Source: Planctomycetota bacterium (lineage in GTDB: Bacteria; Planctomycetota; UBA8108; UBA1146). Taken from it: a DNA stretch of 64,000 nt. Under the pieces are notes generated by a model that saw only the letters and a program-made list of their open reading frames with translations, was not told the DNA's origin and did not search any database. Shown here one piece after another: positions 29,746 through 40,156 of the stretch. Location of the stretch: NCBI GenBank assembly GCA_014240375.1, contig JAAZXB010000001.1, positions 302,110 to 366,109 of the forward strand. The letters are read 5' to 3'. Positions within the stretch are counted from its first letter, which is position 1. Each line of letters starts with the position of its first letter. A program made the translations under genes and the position numbers.

Positions 29746-30885
29746 TTACTGTTGGTATTGCCCGCAGAGTTTACAGTCGGGCCTCCTGGGGATCTGGATC
29801 TGCCGGAAAGAACCCTTCAAGGCATCGATCAGCAGCAGGCGACCGCTCATCGATTCCCCCTGCCCGAGCAAGATCTTGATCGTCTCCGCCGCCTGGATGG
29901 TGCCGATGATCCCGGGCATCACTCCCAGTACTCCAGCCTCGGCGCAGCTGGGGCAACTTCCTTCTGCAGGGGGCTCCGGATGGAGACACCTCAAACAGGG
30001 CCCCCCGCGAGCCGGGTCGAAGACGGTCAACTGTCCCTCGAAGCGGTAGACGCTGCCATGGACCACGGCGACCTGCTGCTCCACGCAGAGATCGTTGATC
30101 AGAAATCGAGTCTCGAAGTTATCTGCGCCGTCCAGCACAACATGATGATCTCGAATCAGCTCCGGCGCGTTGGCGGCAGTGACCCTGTGAGGGAAGGCCG
30201 AGATCTCGATCGCCGGATTCAATGCAGAGAGGGTCTTGGCCGCCACTTTTGCCTTGGAGTGACCGATCTCATCGGTTCGATACAGCACCTGGCGCTGCAA
30301 ATTGGAGAGTTCCACCACATCATCATCGGCGATGGTGATGTGACCGACTCCCGCTGCTGCGAGGTACAGCGCCGCCGGCGAACCGAGCCCACCGCCTCCC
30401 ACCACCAGCACTCGACCGGCGAGAAGTTTGGATTGCCCCTCTTCCCCCACCTCCGGAATGGTCAGGTGGCGAGCGTATCGTTGCAGATCATCCGCATCGA
30501 GAAGATCACTGCCAGGACCTGCAACCAGCGGCAGGTCAGCGCCCCTCCACGCCTCGACCCCCCCCCTCAGGGAAGCACAACGATGGTAGCCCTGCTGACG
30601 TAACCAGTGCATCGCGTCGTAGGAGCGGATCCCCTTGGCGCAGTAGATCAGAATATTCTCCTCGCTCGAGATCGGAGCGCAGAGGTGGGGATGAGTGCCA
30701 GGACTGACGATGGATGGGATTTCCCTCAGCGGGATGTGGGTCGCCCCGGAAACCATCCCGGAGTGCAATTCCTCCACCTCCCGGACATCGATGAGCCGAG
30801 GAGGTGGCTCAAGATCGAGCCACCGAACCGCCTGCTCCGGGTCCAGTTCCTGCGGAACAGGATCTGACGGGTTCGCACTCTCCAC
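29746..30885 (-). CDS. ThiF/MoeB family adenylyltransferase with N-terminal rhodanese domain
   Basis: ORF 379 aa; rhodanese LIDVREVEELHSGMVSGATHIPL...ILIYCAKGIRS, then VLVVGGGGLGSPAALYLAAAGVG, DNFETRFLIND, CLRC...CPSC zinc ligands. Confidence 0.92.
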   Translation of the reverse strand: MESANPSDPVPQELDPEQAVRWLDLEPPPRLIDVREVEELHSGMVSGATHIPLREIPSIVSPGTHPHLCAPISSEENILIYCAKGIRSYDAMHWLRQQGYHRCASLRGGVEAWRGADLPLVAGPGSDLLDADDLQRYARHLTIPEVGEEGQSKLLAGRVLVVGGGGLGSPAALYLAAAGVGHITIADDDVVELSNLQRQVLYRTDEIGHSKAKVAAKTLSALNPAIEISAFPHRVTAANAPELIRDHHVVLDGADNFETRFLINDLCVEQQVAVVHGSVYRFEGQLTVFDPARGGPCLRCLHPEPPAEGSCPSCAEAGVLGVMPGIIGTIQAAETIKILLGQGESMSGRLLLIDALKGSFRQIQIPRRPDCKLCGQYQQ

Positions 30886-32006
30886 CGATCACTCCCCTTC
30901 CTGAAACCGCGCTTCCACCGATTTCTTGCCCCCAACGGCGAGTTCCTGGTCCCCATCCCGATCTGGTCTCCACCGAAGATTTCGGATCAGAAAGGGACCT
31001 TCCGTGCAAGTTGGTGCAAGAACCGTCAGGATACGGGAGAATCGAGGCGAAGCAGAGACCCTTCGATTGGAGTTTCTTGAAACAAGACCAGTGGCTCACA
31101 GGAACCGGAGACCGTCCCCCGTTGGAGGTGGCAGATCGCATCGCCGAGCGTGCTCTGCAAGAGAAGGCCATCGATGAGCAGCAGCACGCCGAGTTGATCG
31201 AGTGTTTCTCGGCGATCCCTCCCATCGAGGACTGCGGTCTCGGCGCTGAGGATGCGGAGCGATTCATCCGAACCACCTTACAACTGATCGAGTTATGCCT
31301 GCTCGAGCCCAGTGACGAGCGAACTGGTTTTGTCAATCCACTGCTCGATCGAGAACTCGACCGCATCCGATCGATCGAAGGGGGTAAGTGCTGGAGCCTT
31401 GGAAAGGTGACAGAAATCGGCAGGCGGGGTTCAGACCGACGCTTCACCTTCGGCCAGGTGAAAGAGAATCCAGACGACCCCAATGATCCATCATTTTTCG
31501 GTGGAGTCTGGATGGCGGACTGTGATGGAGTTGAGAAAAGAATCGTCTTCGCCATCACTGCCGAGTCGATCCCGGGAAGTGAAGACTGGTCGCCGGTCGA
31601 GATCCGAACCGACGAGGACCACAACCTGGATACGGTCGTACGAGCGAGGGGCGAGCAGCCCTGGTCGCTGCAGGTCGAGGCTGACTCTCCCCTTGGAGTG
31701 TGGATCGCATCCCTTGCAGGCACACCCAATATCGGGCAGCACTCGGGCCACATTCCACTGGGAGTGTTGAGTGAGGCAGTTCGGAGAGATCTGGAACCGA
31801 GAGGGCTGACTCATCTACTGCTGGGGCCCAGTCGTCGTGACCCCCCGACCCGACCCTGGCATACCGGGTCGTTCCTCAACAGAGTCGGCAATGGATTTGA
31901 TTTCAATTGGTCCGGTTTCGCCATAGATCAGCGTCGAGACGCTCTGGTGGAGGCGCGCTGCAACATCGGCGTTCGAGGGAAAATCATCCGGATGATGGAT
32001 TCTTGA
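30804..32006 (+). CDS. Hypothetical protein (start uncertain, probably downstream of 30885)
   Basis: ORF 400 aa with protein-like composition from about 30990 onward; the track start overlaps the divergent ThiF-like gene. Confidence 0.6.
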   Translation: MAQDRATEPPAPGPVPAEQDLTGSHSPPITPLPETALPPISCPQRRVPGPHPDLVSTEDFGSERDLPCKLVQEPSGYGRIEAKQRPFDWSFLKQDQWLTGTGDRPPLEVADRIAERALQEKAIDEQQHAELIECFSAIPPIEDCGLGAEDAERFIRTTLQLIELCLLEPSDERTGFVNPLLDRELDRIRSIEGGKCWSLGKVTEIGRRGSDRRFTFGQVKENPDDPNDPSFFGGVWMADCDGVEKRIVFAITAESIPGSEDWSPVEIRTDEDHNLDTVVRARGEQPWSLQVEADSPLGVWIASLAGTPNIGQHSGHIPLGVLSEAVRRDLEPRGLTHLLLGPSRRDPPTRPWHTGSFLNRVGNGFDFNWSGFAIDQRRDALVEARCNIGVRGKIIRMMDS

Positions 32007-32098
32007 GCTCATCTCCTTTCAATCTCTTGATCAGGGTGTACTTGCCTCTTCCAGGCGGGACATTAGTATGCGGTTGAGCCCGGAGTTCGCCCCCGCAT

Positions 32099-32115
32099 TC
32101 GAATTCCAAATTCGA
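32099..32115. other. Perfect 7-bp inverted repeat TCGAATT-CCA-AATTCGA
   Basis: Direct reading in the intergenic region upstream of the large alpha-2-macroglobulin-like gene. Confidence 0.6.
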
Positions 32116-32166
32116 CCTTAGACTCCCGGAACGGGAACAACTCCTCTGGACCCCATCGGAGGCCAC

Positions 32167-35100
32167 ATGCCGCATCATTTCTCGCCTTCTTCCCTGGCGA
32201 ATCCAACCTTCTCGAATTCACCATTCTGGAAGTCACTGATCGCCCTTTCATTGCTCATCGGATGGCTGACCCTGTCCTCCGGGATCAGCGCCTGGGAGGC
32301 TCCTGACGATCCGGTTGCCGAGCCGGAAAATCCCCTGCAGATCCCTGGCATGCCGTTGCCCCGACCGTTGCGAACAGCGTTGCTCGAAGGCTCCATCGAA
32401 GAGGGGCTCCAGTGGCTCGAGCAACTCGATCAGGAGCAGCCCAGTCGTCGCGACGACTGGCTCTGGTTCCGCTCCTCCTTGCTGCAAAGAGCCGATCAAA
32501 TCGAACCGGCCATCGAAGCCCTGAAAGCCCTTGAGAACTCTTATCCAGAAAGCGCCTGGTTGCACAAGGCCAGGCTGCAGCGCAGCCGGTTACTGATGAA
32601 GCTGAAACGCTACGGCGAAGCGCAGAAAATCCTCGAGGAAGAGACCACCAGACTTCGGTCCGGCGAGCGCATCCAGGGACTGGCGCGGATTCTCCTCGAT
32701 GTCGCCGATCGGATTTCCGCCGATCAGGACATGAGCCTGCCCGATCCTCCCGCCCCTCAATACGGACGTGCACGAGACCTCTACATCCAGGCAGCGGAAC
32801 TGACACCGCCCACCACTCAACTGGAAGAATCACTCTGGGGACTGGTCCGCTGCTCTGTTCAGATGAACATGAACCGCTCCCAGTTGATCCGCGATTGCGA
32901 TCGTTACCTGGGTCAGTTCGATCCGAGGAAATCGGATGCTGAAGCCGGTAGCCACCTGTTCGATGTGCTACTGGCACGAGCTCGAGCCACCACCAGTGTC
33001 GTCGCTCGACGTGGTTACCAGAAGTTGATCGAAACCGTCGATTCCGCCCTCAAGGGAGAAGATCCCTGGGGTGGCCAATTCCAGGGCGAATCCGCAGCGA
33101 ACCTCCGCAAGATCCGCGGGGATGCACTGTTCGATATTGCAAACACCTACAGCACGGTAGACCTGAAGGTCGCTGCTCTGAATCGATTCCGGACTGAAGC
33201 ACCCGAGCACAAGAATCGAATCCAGACCGAATACCGCCTGGGAGAGATTCTGCGTGGCAGCGGTCAATCGGAAGCGGCGCTGAGCCAGTGGCTGGGGTTC
33301 ATCGAGAGGCCCGTTCCCGGCGATCAGGAACAACTGGAAGAACTGAAACGCACTGCACAGTTCCAGGTCGGCAAGTTGTTACAACAGTTGGAGCGCTTCG
33401 AGGAGGCTCGACTGGCCTTCAGCAAATACGGCCAGCGGGCACCAGACGGCCCCGACTGGGCTCGATCTCAGGAGTCGATCATCACCATCGATGCGAGTAT
33501 CGGTGAGCGCTTCCTCGATGATTCCAGATGGGAAGAGGGACGATCAGCCATCGAGAATTTTTCCTCACGATATCCTCTCGATCGGCGCACTCTCTCCCTG
33601 TTACTGAGAAAAGCTTTTTCCTTCTCACTGGAGGCGAAGGAGTTGCAAGGCGATCGAGCCCTCGATGAACTGAACGATCAGGATCGTGCGCGGGCTGTCG
33701 CCCTCTTCGAGGAGTGCATCTCCCAGTTGAAGAGACTGTCTGGCAAGTATCCCGATACCCAGCAAGGCATGGAGGCCAGGCTCAACATCGGAATCCTGCT
33801 CGAGGTCTCCCTGCTTCAACTGGAGGAAGCGGTATCGGCTTACAAGGATTGTTTCGGTTCTCCGGTCGAGGGTGCGGCCAGGATGCGGCTCTTCAATCTC
33901 ACTGAAAAGAGTCTTCAGATCGAAACCACTGGTTTGCTTCGATCGAATGAAGAGGCTTCCTTCTCACTCAACACCAGAAACATCCAGAGTGTCGAGGTGC
34001 GCATTTACCCCCTCGACATCGAGTCGTACTTTCGCAAGTACTACTCCAGAAGTGATGTCGAACAACTCGACCTCGACCTGATAGATCCATGGAAAACAAT
34101 TGAAGTCGAGGTTGACAATTTCGCTCGTTACAAACCCTGCCATCAGAAGATCAACCTTCCTGTAGAAGGGACCGGGACCTGGGCGGTGATGGTGGCTTCT
34201 GAGAAGTACCAGGCCACAACACTGGTCGTCAGAACGGACATCGACATCATCGTCAAAGCAGGACGTAGTGAAGTACTGGTCTACGCTCAGGATATGCTCA
34301 CGGGGGAACCGGCTCCCGATGTCGAGATCCTGATGGCAATCCAGGACTGGGACCAAGACTTGCCGCTGGAGAATCTGAAACTCCAGGAACTGAATACCGG
34401 TTCCGATGGAACTGTCCGGGTCGTGTTCGACAAGCCAGGGGTCAGTGAGGATGTAAGAGTGCTGGCACTGCGCGGTGGTGACTCCGCAGTGACCGGATTC
34501 AACCTGGAAGGAACCCTGCTCCCCCCCGGCCGGACTCCAAGGGTTCACTTTCTCACCGACCGAGCCACCTATCGACCGGGAGACACGGTTCACTGGCGTG
34601 CCCTGGTGAGGGAAGTGGACAAGAATACCGGTCTCTGGTACAGCCCGGATGGAGCCGAGGGCGAGGTCTCCATCTCGACTCCTGAACTCATCGAGGTTTC
34701 TCAGTCGACTGCGATATTCCGCAAGTCGGGGACGATCTCTGACTCCTTCACTCTCCCCTTCGACGCCCCTCACGGAACCTGGACCATCATGGTGAGCGGC
34801 CCTGACAGTGCCGTGGGACGTGGCGCATTCATGGTCGAGGATTTCTCTCCGCTGGCCATCGATCTTCGCATCGAGCCGGAGCAGCTGGTCCATGTTCGCG
34901 GAGAAATGATTCACGCCACCATCTCTGGCCAGACCTGGTTCGGAGAACCCCTGACCGGGACCCCTCTCATCGTTCGATTCCAGGATGGTCACAGCGAACA
35001 GTTCACCTTCGACGAGAAAGGCCTGGTGGAGATCGAGCAAGATACTCGCGATGTGGTCGGTTCGATGGTGAACCTCTCGGTGACCGTCCCCGAGTATGGA

Positions 35101-38100
35101 ATCAGTCGTTCCACCATCGTCACCATCGCCGAATCGATGTGGCAACTGGCGATCGAAATCCCGCGAGAGAGTGGCGATTACATCGTGGGTGAAACGGTTC
35201 CGGTCCTGGTCACGGCCACCGATGCATCGGGTCAGCCGGTCGAACGCGATGTCACCATCCGATTGGTCAAGAAACTTCAGCACCGATCCAGTTGGGCAGA
35301 AACCACTGTAGAAGTACGAGAAGTAGGCACCGACAAGAATGGAAACGGAGAGGTGCGTCTGCCCCTGGAAGCAGCAGGAAAGTACTCGATTATAGCCGAG
35401 GGCCTCGACCGATCAGGCAACCGTATCTCCAGTACCGCTTCAGTTCAGGTGTCAGGAGAAGATGAAGAGCGCGGTTTGATCTGGTTGGTAGAGAAAACTA
35501 GAATCGATGTCGGCGAAAAACTTCAACTGGAGCTCCAGAACACTCGGTCCAGTAGCCCAGGTCTGTTGACGGTCATCGGCGATGGGATTCTGGAGTACCG
35601 TGTCATCCAGCTCGCATCCGGTCGTAATCACATCGGCCTCGATGTGCTCTCCTCGATGTACCCGGAAGCCACTGTTTCGCTGGCGATGATGAGTGACTCC
35701 AGGTTGCACGAAGCTGATGTGGTTTTCCGTGTCCGAAAACAACTTCTGCTGGAAGTGGTGCACCCACAGAAGCCTGTGACTCCCGGTTCGGAAGTCACAC
35801 TTGAAGTGATCACCAGAAATCTCCAGGGAGAGCCTGTCGCAGCAGAGATCGCCCTGGCGGTGGTCGATGTGGCTGTCGACGACCTTTATCCCGGCTGGTT
35901 TCAGAAACTCGAAGCGGGGGTGAAAAAACCCATTCCAGCGCCATCCATCCTCCGCACCTCCACCTCTTGCGCCTTTGAATACCAGGGAAGCACGGAGGAG
36001 ATCGCCCAGGCTCTCCTCGATGAAGTCGATCTGGCCGAGATGGAGATGGAACTGCTCGAGCGACGGGTGATGGTCGGTTCCACTCTCGAAGCGGGTCGAC
36101 ATATGACTCGCACCGCACGACCGGGGAGCCCGCAGCAAACTGACCGCCAGTTCTCTTACGAGGCGTCTGAGGAATCATTCCCTCAACTCCTTGGTGGCGG
36201 AGGGGGGCAGTTCGGAAATCGATTTGGCAAGGGCTCAACACGCTCCCGCGGTGGTCGAGCAGGCAACGACAAGGATGGTGAGTCCTGGGGCGAACAGCGA
36301 CCCACCATCCCTGACGAGGCATTCACCGCTTTCTGGGATGGCACTCTGATGACCTCAGAGGATGGAACTGCAACCATCACATTCACGGCTCCACCACGAA
36401 GCACCACCTGGAGAATTCGTGCTCAGGCGATCGGTGAAAATGATCTCTTCGGAAACAGTGAGGACAACTTCGTCGTACGCGCAGACATCTTCATCGACCC
36501 GATACTTCCATCCAGTGCGATGGAAGGTGACCTGATTGAACCTCGCCTCCGCATCGTCAATTCCTCTGGTATTCGTGGCAAAGGTACCGTCTCCATTCGT
36601 ATCGGTGGTGGCGACGGGGCCTTCGAGATCCAGTCAGAACTGGTACTCGTCGATGGAATGCAAGAGATCACACTGGGACAGATCGGCCCTCTCCCTGGCG
36701 ATCCAGCCTTGCCGGTGGAGATCGTCTTCGAGGTCGACGGAGAGAAGGAAAGCAGGACCATCCGACAGGTCCGTACCATCGCAGTGCGCCCCTGGGGACT
36801 GATGGCCCGTGGGCGCGCCGGCGGCGACCTGGAAAACACCTCGACACGAACCGTCCGTCTCCCTGGTTCCTCCGACTGGCTCGACCGCACCCTTCAACTG
36901 TGGATCGGTTCCAACCTCGATCAGATCCTCATCGATCTGGCGGCAAATCCAGCACAGGGTCTGCGCATCCCTCCCGATCGAAACCTCGCCTCGAGAGCGG
37001 CGCGACTGGAGGGAGCCGTTGCGGTACTGGAAATGGCCTCGAAATCCGGCAACCAGCTTGCGAAGCAGCAGCTGGACAAGATTCGCGGTCAAATCCACGG
37101 CATCATCGGCCAGCTCTCGATGACCCAGAACTCCGACGGAGGTTGGGGCTGGGCAGGTGGACCATCGATTCCTCGAACCAGCGCAGCGGTGTTGATCGCC
37201 CTTCAACAGGCTCAACTCTCCGGGTTTTCCGTCTCGGATGTAGTTCTGAACAAGGCCAGTTCTTCACTGGAGAAATCATTTCGCAACACCGAGTCGTCCA
37301 GAGATGACATCAAGGTTCAATTGCTGCGAGCACTCTCCTTTGGCAAGAACCGCGATTTCGGAACGGCCAATCGATTACACCGCTCCAGAAACACACTCTC
37401 CAGTTCATCCCTGGCATACCTCGTCGAAACCCTGGTCCAGATGGATCGGTTACCGATGGCCAAAGATGTGGCGAGGACTCTCATCGAGCGAAGACAAGAA
37501 GATGGTTCATGGTCCAGTGGCACTGAAACAGTCGCTACCAGATCCTCGATCGGTGACCCGCTGCTGATCTCTGCGATGGCATTGCACGCCTGTGCCAGTG
37601 CGGGTCTCTCTGCAGTCGAGCTCTCCAGTAGCTCCAGCTGGCTGGAAGATCAACGCCCGTGGCACCCGGGAAGAGGGTCAGGACTGGCTCTGGCAGCATT
37701 GTCCAGGGTTCAAGGATCTTCGGTACCGGCTGCGACTGATTGTGAGATCGAGGTGTTCATCGACGGAGACCCGGCACGCCTCCTCTCCATCGACCCTGAC
37801 AAGCCCTCCACCACCGCGATCTTTGATCTCGGCGATGGTCAGGGTGAGACCGAGGTGAAGCTGGTTCTACGAGGAGCGGGCAAGCCTCACTGGGCAGCTC
37901 TTCTCTCCGGTCGCACCACCGGTTATCCGGCAGTGACCGAGGGTGCCTTCGCTCCTCGTGCCACTGCTTACCTTCGATCCGCTCCCCGCCAGGAAGGACA
38001 ACCGGTCGGCATCGGATTCTCCGTCACCAAGAAGAGACAAGAACTGTGGCGCAATCCGGTGCGACAGTTGCCGCTCGGCAGTAGCACCGAGGTGAAACTG

Positions 38101-40152
38101 GAGATCCGAAATCAGACCGGAAAAACCCTCTCCGACCCGGAGACCCTGCAACTCGACCTGATTATTCCTTCGGGAATGAGCATGGTCGAGGGGAGTTTGA
38201 GTGGACGGATTGATTCGCACCAGCTCGACGGAAATCTGCTACAAATCTGGACCCGGGCCAGGAGTCACTTCGATGTCTCCTATTCCCTGGTGGGCACGGT
38301 GCCGGGAGAGTATCGAGTTCCGCCACCGATCATCCGCAGCGTTTCCAAACCATCCAGGATCAGTCTCGGACAGGAAACACAACTGACGGTTCTCACTCGT
38401 GGTCGCGACAGTGAAGACGAGTACCGTCCGACCCCCGATGAGATCTACAACCGTGGACGGATGCACTGGGACGCCAAGCACTGGAGAGAAGCCCGCGAAC
38501 TGCTGACTCGGTTGTGGGACGAACACAAGGATCGATTGCGACCTCCGGTCAAGAAAGAGGTGGCAAGAATCTTGCTTCTGAGCGCCATCGAAGCGGGGGA
38601 CAATTCTGCCATGGTCTCCTTCTTCGAGGTGCTGAAGGAGCAGGATCCAGACCTCAACATCGAGTTCGAGAATGTCATCCGGATTGGCGAAGCCTACCGG
38701 ATCCTCGGAGAACACCCTCGATCGATCCAGATCTTCCTGGCGGTGATCCAGGAGACCTTTGGCCGCGACCTGCAGGTCACAGGTGTACTCGAGCAGAGAG
38801 ATCTGAAGGCTTCGCTCTTGCTGCTACTTCGATTGGTGATGGAGTATCCGGATCTGCCATCGGTGCTGGCTGCCGAGCAGACTCTGGCCGACATCGCCCT
38901 CTCTCGTGCTGGCCAAGCGGCCCGAGAGAAGTGGGGACTCTCCCCCGCACAACTTTCCTACTTCGGCATCGAGTTGCTGAGAAAATTCATCTACATCCAC
39001 GGTGATGATCCGACCGCTGCAGATGCGGGCCTGAATCTGGTCAGTGCGTTCCTCGACCTCGAAGATTGGCAACGCGCTGCGGACCAATCGGGAATCCTCG
39101 CTGGAGTCTTCCAAAAATCCAGGCATGTCGATTCATTCCGCTACACCAGAGCGGTCGCACTCTGGTCACTCGACCAGCAGCAAGAAGCTTTACAACTGTT
39201 GCAGCAGATTGCCGATGCACGATACGAAACTCCTTCGGGAAGAACTCGTACCAGTGAAAACAGAAGTCTCGCTCTCTACATCATCGGGCAGATTCATCAT
39301 GCTGCCAATCAGACCGAGGACGCCGCAACTTACTACGAGCAGGTCAAGGATCTGTTTGAAGACGCACGTGCTTCACTGGCACGCTTCCACTCCAGGGAAC
39401 TGAATATCGATGAAATCTCCGAGTTCAGGCCTGGCGATGAGGTTCAGATTGAACTTCGCTACCGAAACATCGAAGAAGCTGAAGTGCTCGCCTACAAGGT
39501 CAACCTGATGACCCTGGCACTGCGCGAGCAAGACCTCTCTCGTGTGACCGAGGTCAACCTGAGTGGTATTTCACCGACCATCTCTACCACCGTTCAGCTG
39601 GGTGGAAAGGGTGCCGGCGGAGGGGCGATGCAAGCGTCTCACGAGGTCACCCTTCCCATCGAAGAGGTCGGGGCTTACCTGGTCATCGTGAGGGGTGAAG
39701 ATATCCACACCTCCTGCCTGGTGCTGATCAATCAGATGGAACTTGTGGTCGAGAACAACTCTGGAAATATCCGCATACAATCGATCGATCCCGTCACCGA
39801 TGCACTGATCCCGGGTGTTCAGATCCGAATTCTCAATCAGGGTCAGGTTCAATCGGGCACCACCGATCGTCGAGGTCTGTTCGTTTCCGATGCTTCAAAT
39901 ATAAAACCAACCGTCATCGCCCGTCGTGGCAGCAGCGATTACGCATTTTTCCGAGGATCCACGTCGAGTCAGATAGACGCTCGAATCGACCAGATGAATC
40001 GCATGCCGTCGACACAAAACATGGAGATGCAGGACTATCTCAAGAATGTCATCCAATTCAATGATGACAACCGAGACGCCCGAGATGGTGCGTGGAAGAT
40101 GGAACTGCAGAAGAAGCGAAAAGGAATTCAGGTCAAGCAAGCGGCGGACTGA
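32167..40152 (+). CDS. Giant alpha-2-macroglobulin-like protein with TPR-like N- and C-terminal regions
   Basis: ORF 2661 aa; MG2-like VHFLTDRATYRPGDTVHWRALVRE, A2M-type AFTAFWDGTLMTSEDGTATITFTAPPRSTTWRIRAQAIGENDLFG, cyclase-like MTQNSDGGWGWAGG, TPR-like repeats at both ends. Confidence 0.9.
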   Translation: MPHHFSPSSLANPTFSNSPFWKSLIALSLLIGWLTLSSGISAWEAPDDPVAEPENPLQIPGMPLPRPLRTALLEGSIEEGLQWLEQLDQEQPSRRDDWLWFRSSLLQRADQIEPAIEALKALENSYPESAWLHKARLQRSRLLMKLKRYGEAQKILEEETTRLRSGERIQGLARILLDVADRISADQDMSLPDPPAPQYGRARDLYIQAAELTPPTTQLEESLWGLVRCSVQMNMNRSQLIRDCDRYLGQFDPRKSDAEAGSHLFDVLLARARATTSVVARRGYQKLIETVDSALKGEDPWGGQFQGESAANLRKIRGDALFDIANTYSTVDLKVAALNRFRTEAPEHKNRIQTEYRLGEILRGSGQSEAALSQWLGFIERPVPGDQEQLEELKRTAQFQVGKLLQQLERFEEARLAFSKYGQRAPDGPDWARSQESIITIDASIGERFLDDSRWEEGRSAIENFSSRYPLDRRTLSLLLRKAFSFSLEAKELQGDRALDELNDQDRARAVALFEECISQLKRLSGKYPDTQQGMEARLNIGILLEVSLLQLEEAVSAYKDCFGSPVEGAARMRLFNLTEKSLQIETTGLLRSNEEASFSLNTRNIQSVEVRIYPLDIESYFRKYYSRSDVEQLDLDLIDPWKTIEVEVDNFARYKPCHQKINLPVEGTGTWAVMVASEKYQATTLVVRTDIDIIVKAGRSEVLVYAQDMLTGEPAPDVEILMAIQDWDQDLPLENLKLQELNTGSDGTVRVVFDKPGVSEDVRVLALRGGDSAVTGFNLEGTLLPPGRTPRVHFLTDRATYRPGDTVHWRALVREVDKNTGLWYSPDGAEGEVSISTPELIEVSQSTAIFRKSGTISDSFTLPFDAPHGTWTIMVSGPDSAVGRGAFMVEDFSPLAIDLRIEPEQLVHVRGEMIHATISGQTWFGEPLTGTPLIVRFQDGHSEQFTFDEKGLVEIEQDTRDVVGSMVNLSVTVPEYGISRSTIVTIAESMWQLAIEIPRESGDYIVGETVPVLVTATDASGQPVERDVTIRLVKKLQHRSSWAETTVEVREVGTDKNGNGEVRLPLEAAGKYSIIAEGLDRSGNRISSTASVQVSGEDEERGLIWLVEKTRIDVGEKLQLELQNTRSSSPGLLTVIGDGILEYRVIQLASGRNHIGLDVLSSMYPEATVSLAMMSDSRLHEADVVFRVRKQLLLEVVHPQKPVTPGSEVTLEVITRNLQGEPVAAEIALAVVDVAVDDLYPGWFQKLEAGVKKPIPAPSILRTSTSCAFEYQGSTEEIAQALLDEVDLAEMEMELLERRVMVGSTLEAGRHMTRTARPGSPQQTDRQFSYEASEESFPQLLGGGGGQFGNRFGKGSTRSRGGRAGNDKDGESWGEQRPTIPDEAFTAFWDGTLMTSEDGTATITFTAPPRSTTWRIRAQAIGENDLFGNSEDNFVVRADIFIDPILPSSAMEGDLIEPRLRIVNSSGIRGKGTVSIRIGGGDGAFEIQSELVLVDGMQEITLGQIGPLPGDPALPVEIVFEVDGEKESRTIRQVRTIAVRPWGLMARGRAGGDLENTSTRTVRLPGSSDWLDRTLQLWIGSNLDQILIDLAANPAQGLRIPPDRNLASRAARLEGAVAVLEMASKSGNQLAKQQLDKIRGQIHGIIGQLSMTQNSDGGWGWAGGPSIPRTSAAVLIALQQAQLSGFSVSDVVLNKASSSLEKSFRNTESSRDDIKVQLLRALSFGKNRDFGTANRLHRSRNTLSSSSLAYLVETLVQMDRLPMAKDVARTLIERRQEDGSWSSGTETVATRSSIGDPLLISAMALHACASAGLSAVELSSSSSWLEDQRPWHPGRGSGLALAALSRVQGSSVPAATDCEIEVFIDGDPARLLSIDPDKPSTTAIFDLGDGQGETEVKLVLRGAGKPHWAALLSGRTTGYPAVTEGAFAPRATAYLRSAPRQEGQPVGIGFSVTKKRQELWRNPVRQLPLGSSTEVKLEIRNQTGKTLSDPETLQLDLIIPSGMSMVEGSLSGRIDSHQLDGNLLQIWTRARSHFDVSYSLVGTVPGEYRVPPPIIRSVSKPSRISLGQETQLTVLTRGRDSEDEYRPTPDEIYNRGRMHWDAKHWREARELLTRLWDEHKDRLRPPVKKEVARILLLSAIEAGDNSAMVSFFEVLKEQDPDLNIEFENVIRIGEAYRILGEHPRSIQIFLAVIQETFGRDLQVTGVLEQRDLKASLLLLLRLVMEYPDLPSVLAAEQTLADIALSRAGQAAREKWGLSPAQLSYFGIELLRKFIYIHGDDPTAADAGLNLVSAFLDLEDWQRAADQSGILAGVFQKSRHVDSFRYTRAVALWSLDQQQEALQLLQQIADARYETPSGRTRTSENRSLALYIIGQIHHAANQTEDAATYYEQVKDLFEDARASLARFHSRELNIDEISEFRPGDEVQIELRYRNIEEAEVLAYKVNLMTLALREQDLSRVTEVNLSGISPTISTTVQLGGKGAGGGAMQASHEVTLPIEEVGAYLVIVRGEDIHTSCLVLINQMELVVENNSGNIRIQSIDPVTDALIPGVQIRILNQGQVQSGTTDRRGLFVSDASNIKPTVIARRGSSDYAFFRGSTSSQIDARIDQMNRMPSTQNMEMQDYLKNVIQFNDDNRDARDGAWKMELQKKRKGIQVKQAAD

Positions 40153-40156
40153 TCGG

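Noticed and set aside
30809-31753. Minus-strand ORF of 314 aa opposite the hypothetical protein
   Set aside because: Ser/Arg/Gly-rich shadow composition; the plus-strand frame is more protein-like.
32070-32130. Possible tRNA because of TTCGAATTCC-like string
   Set aside because: No acceptor, anticodon or D-arm pairing; only a small perfect inverted repeat.
33964-35283. Minus-strand ORF of 439 aa inside the alpha-2-macroglobulin-like gene
   Set aside because: Antisense shadow ORF; the plus-strand frame carries recognisable A2M motifs.
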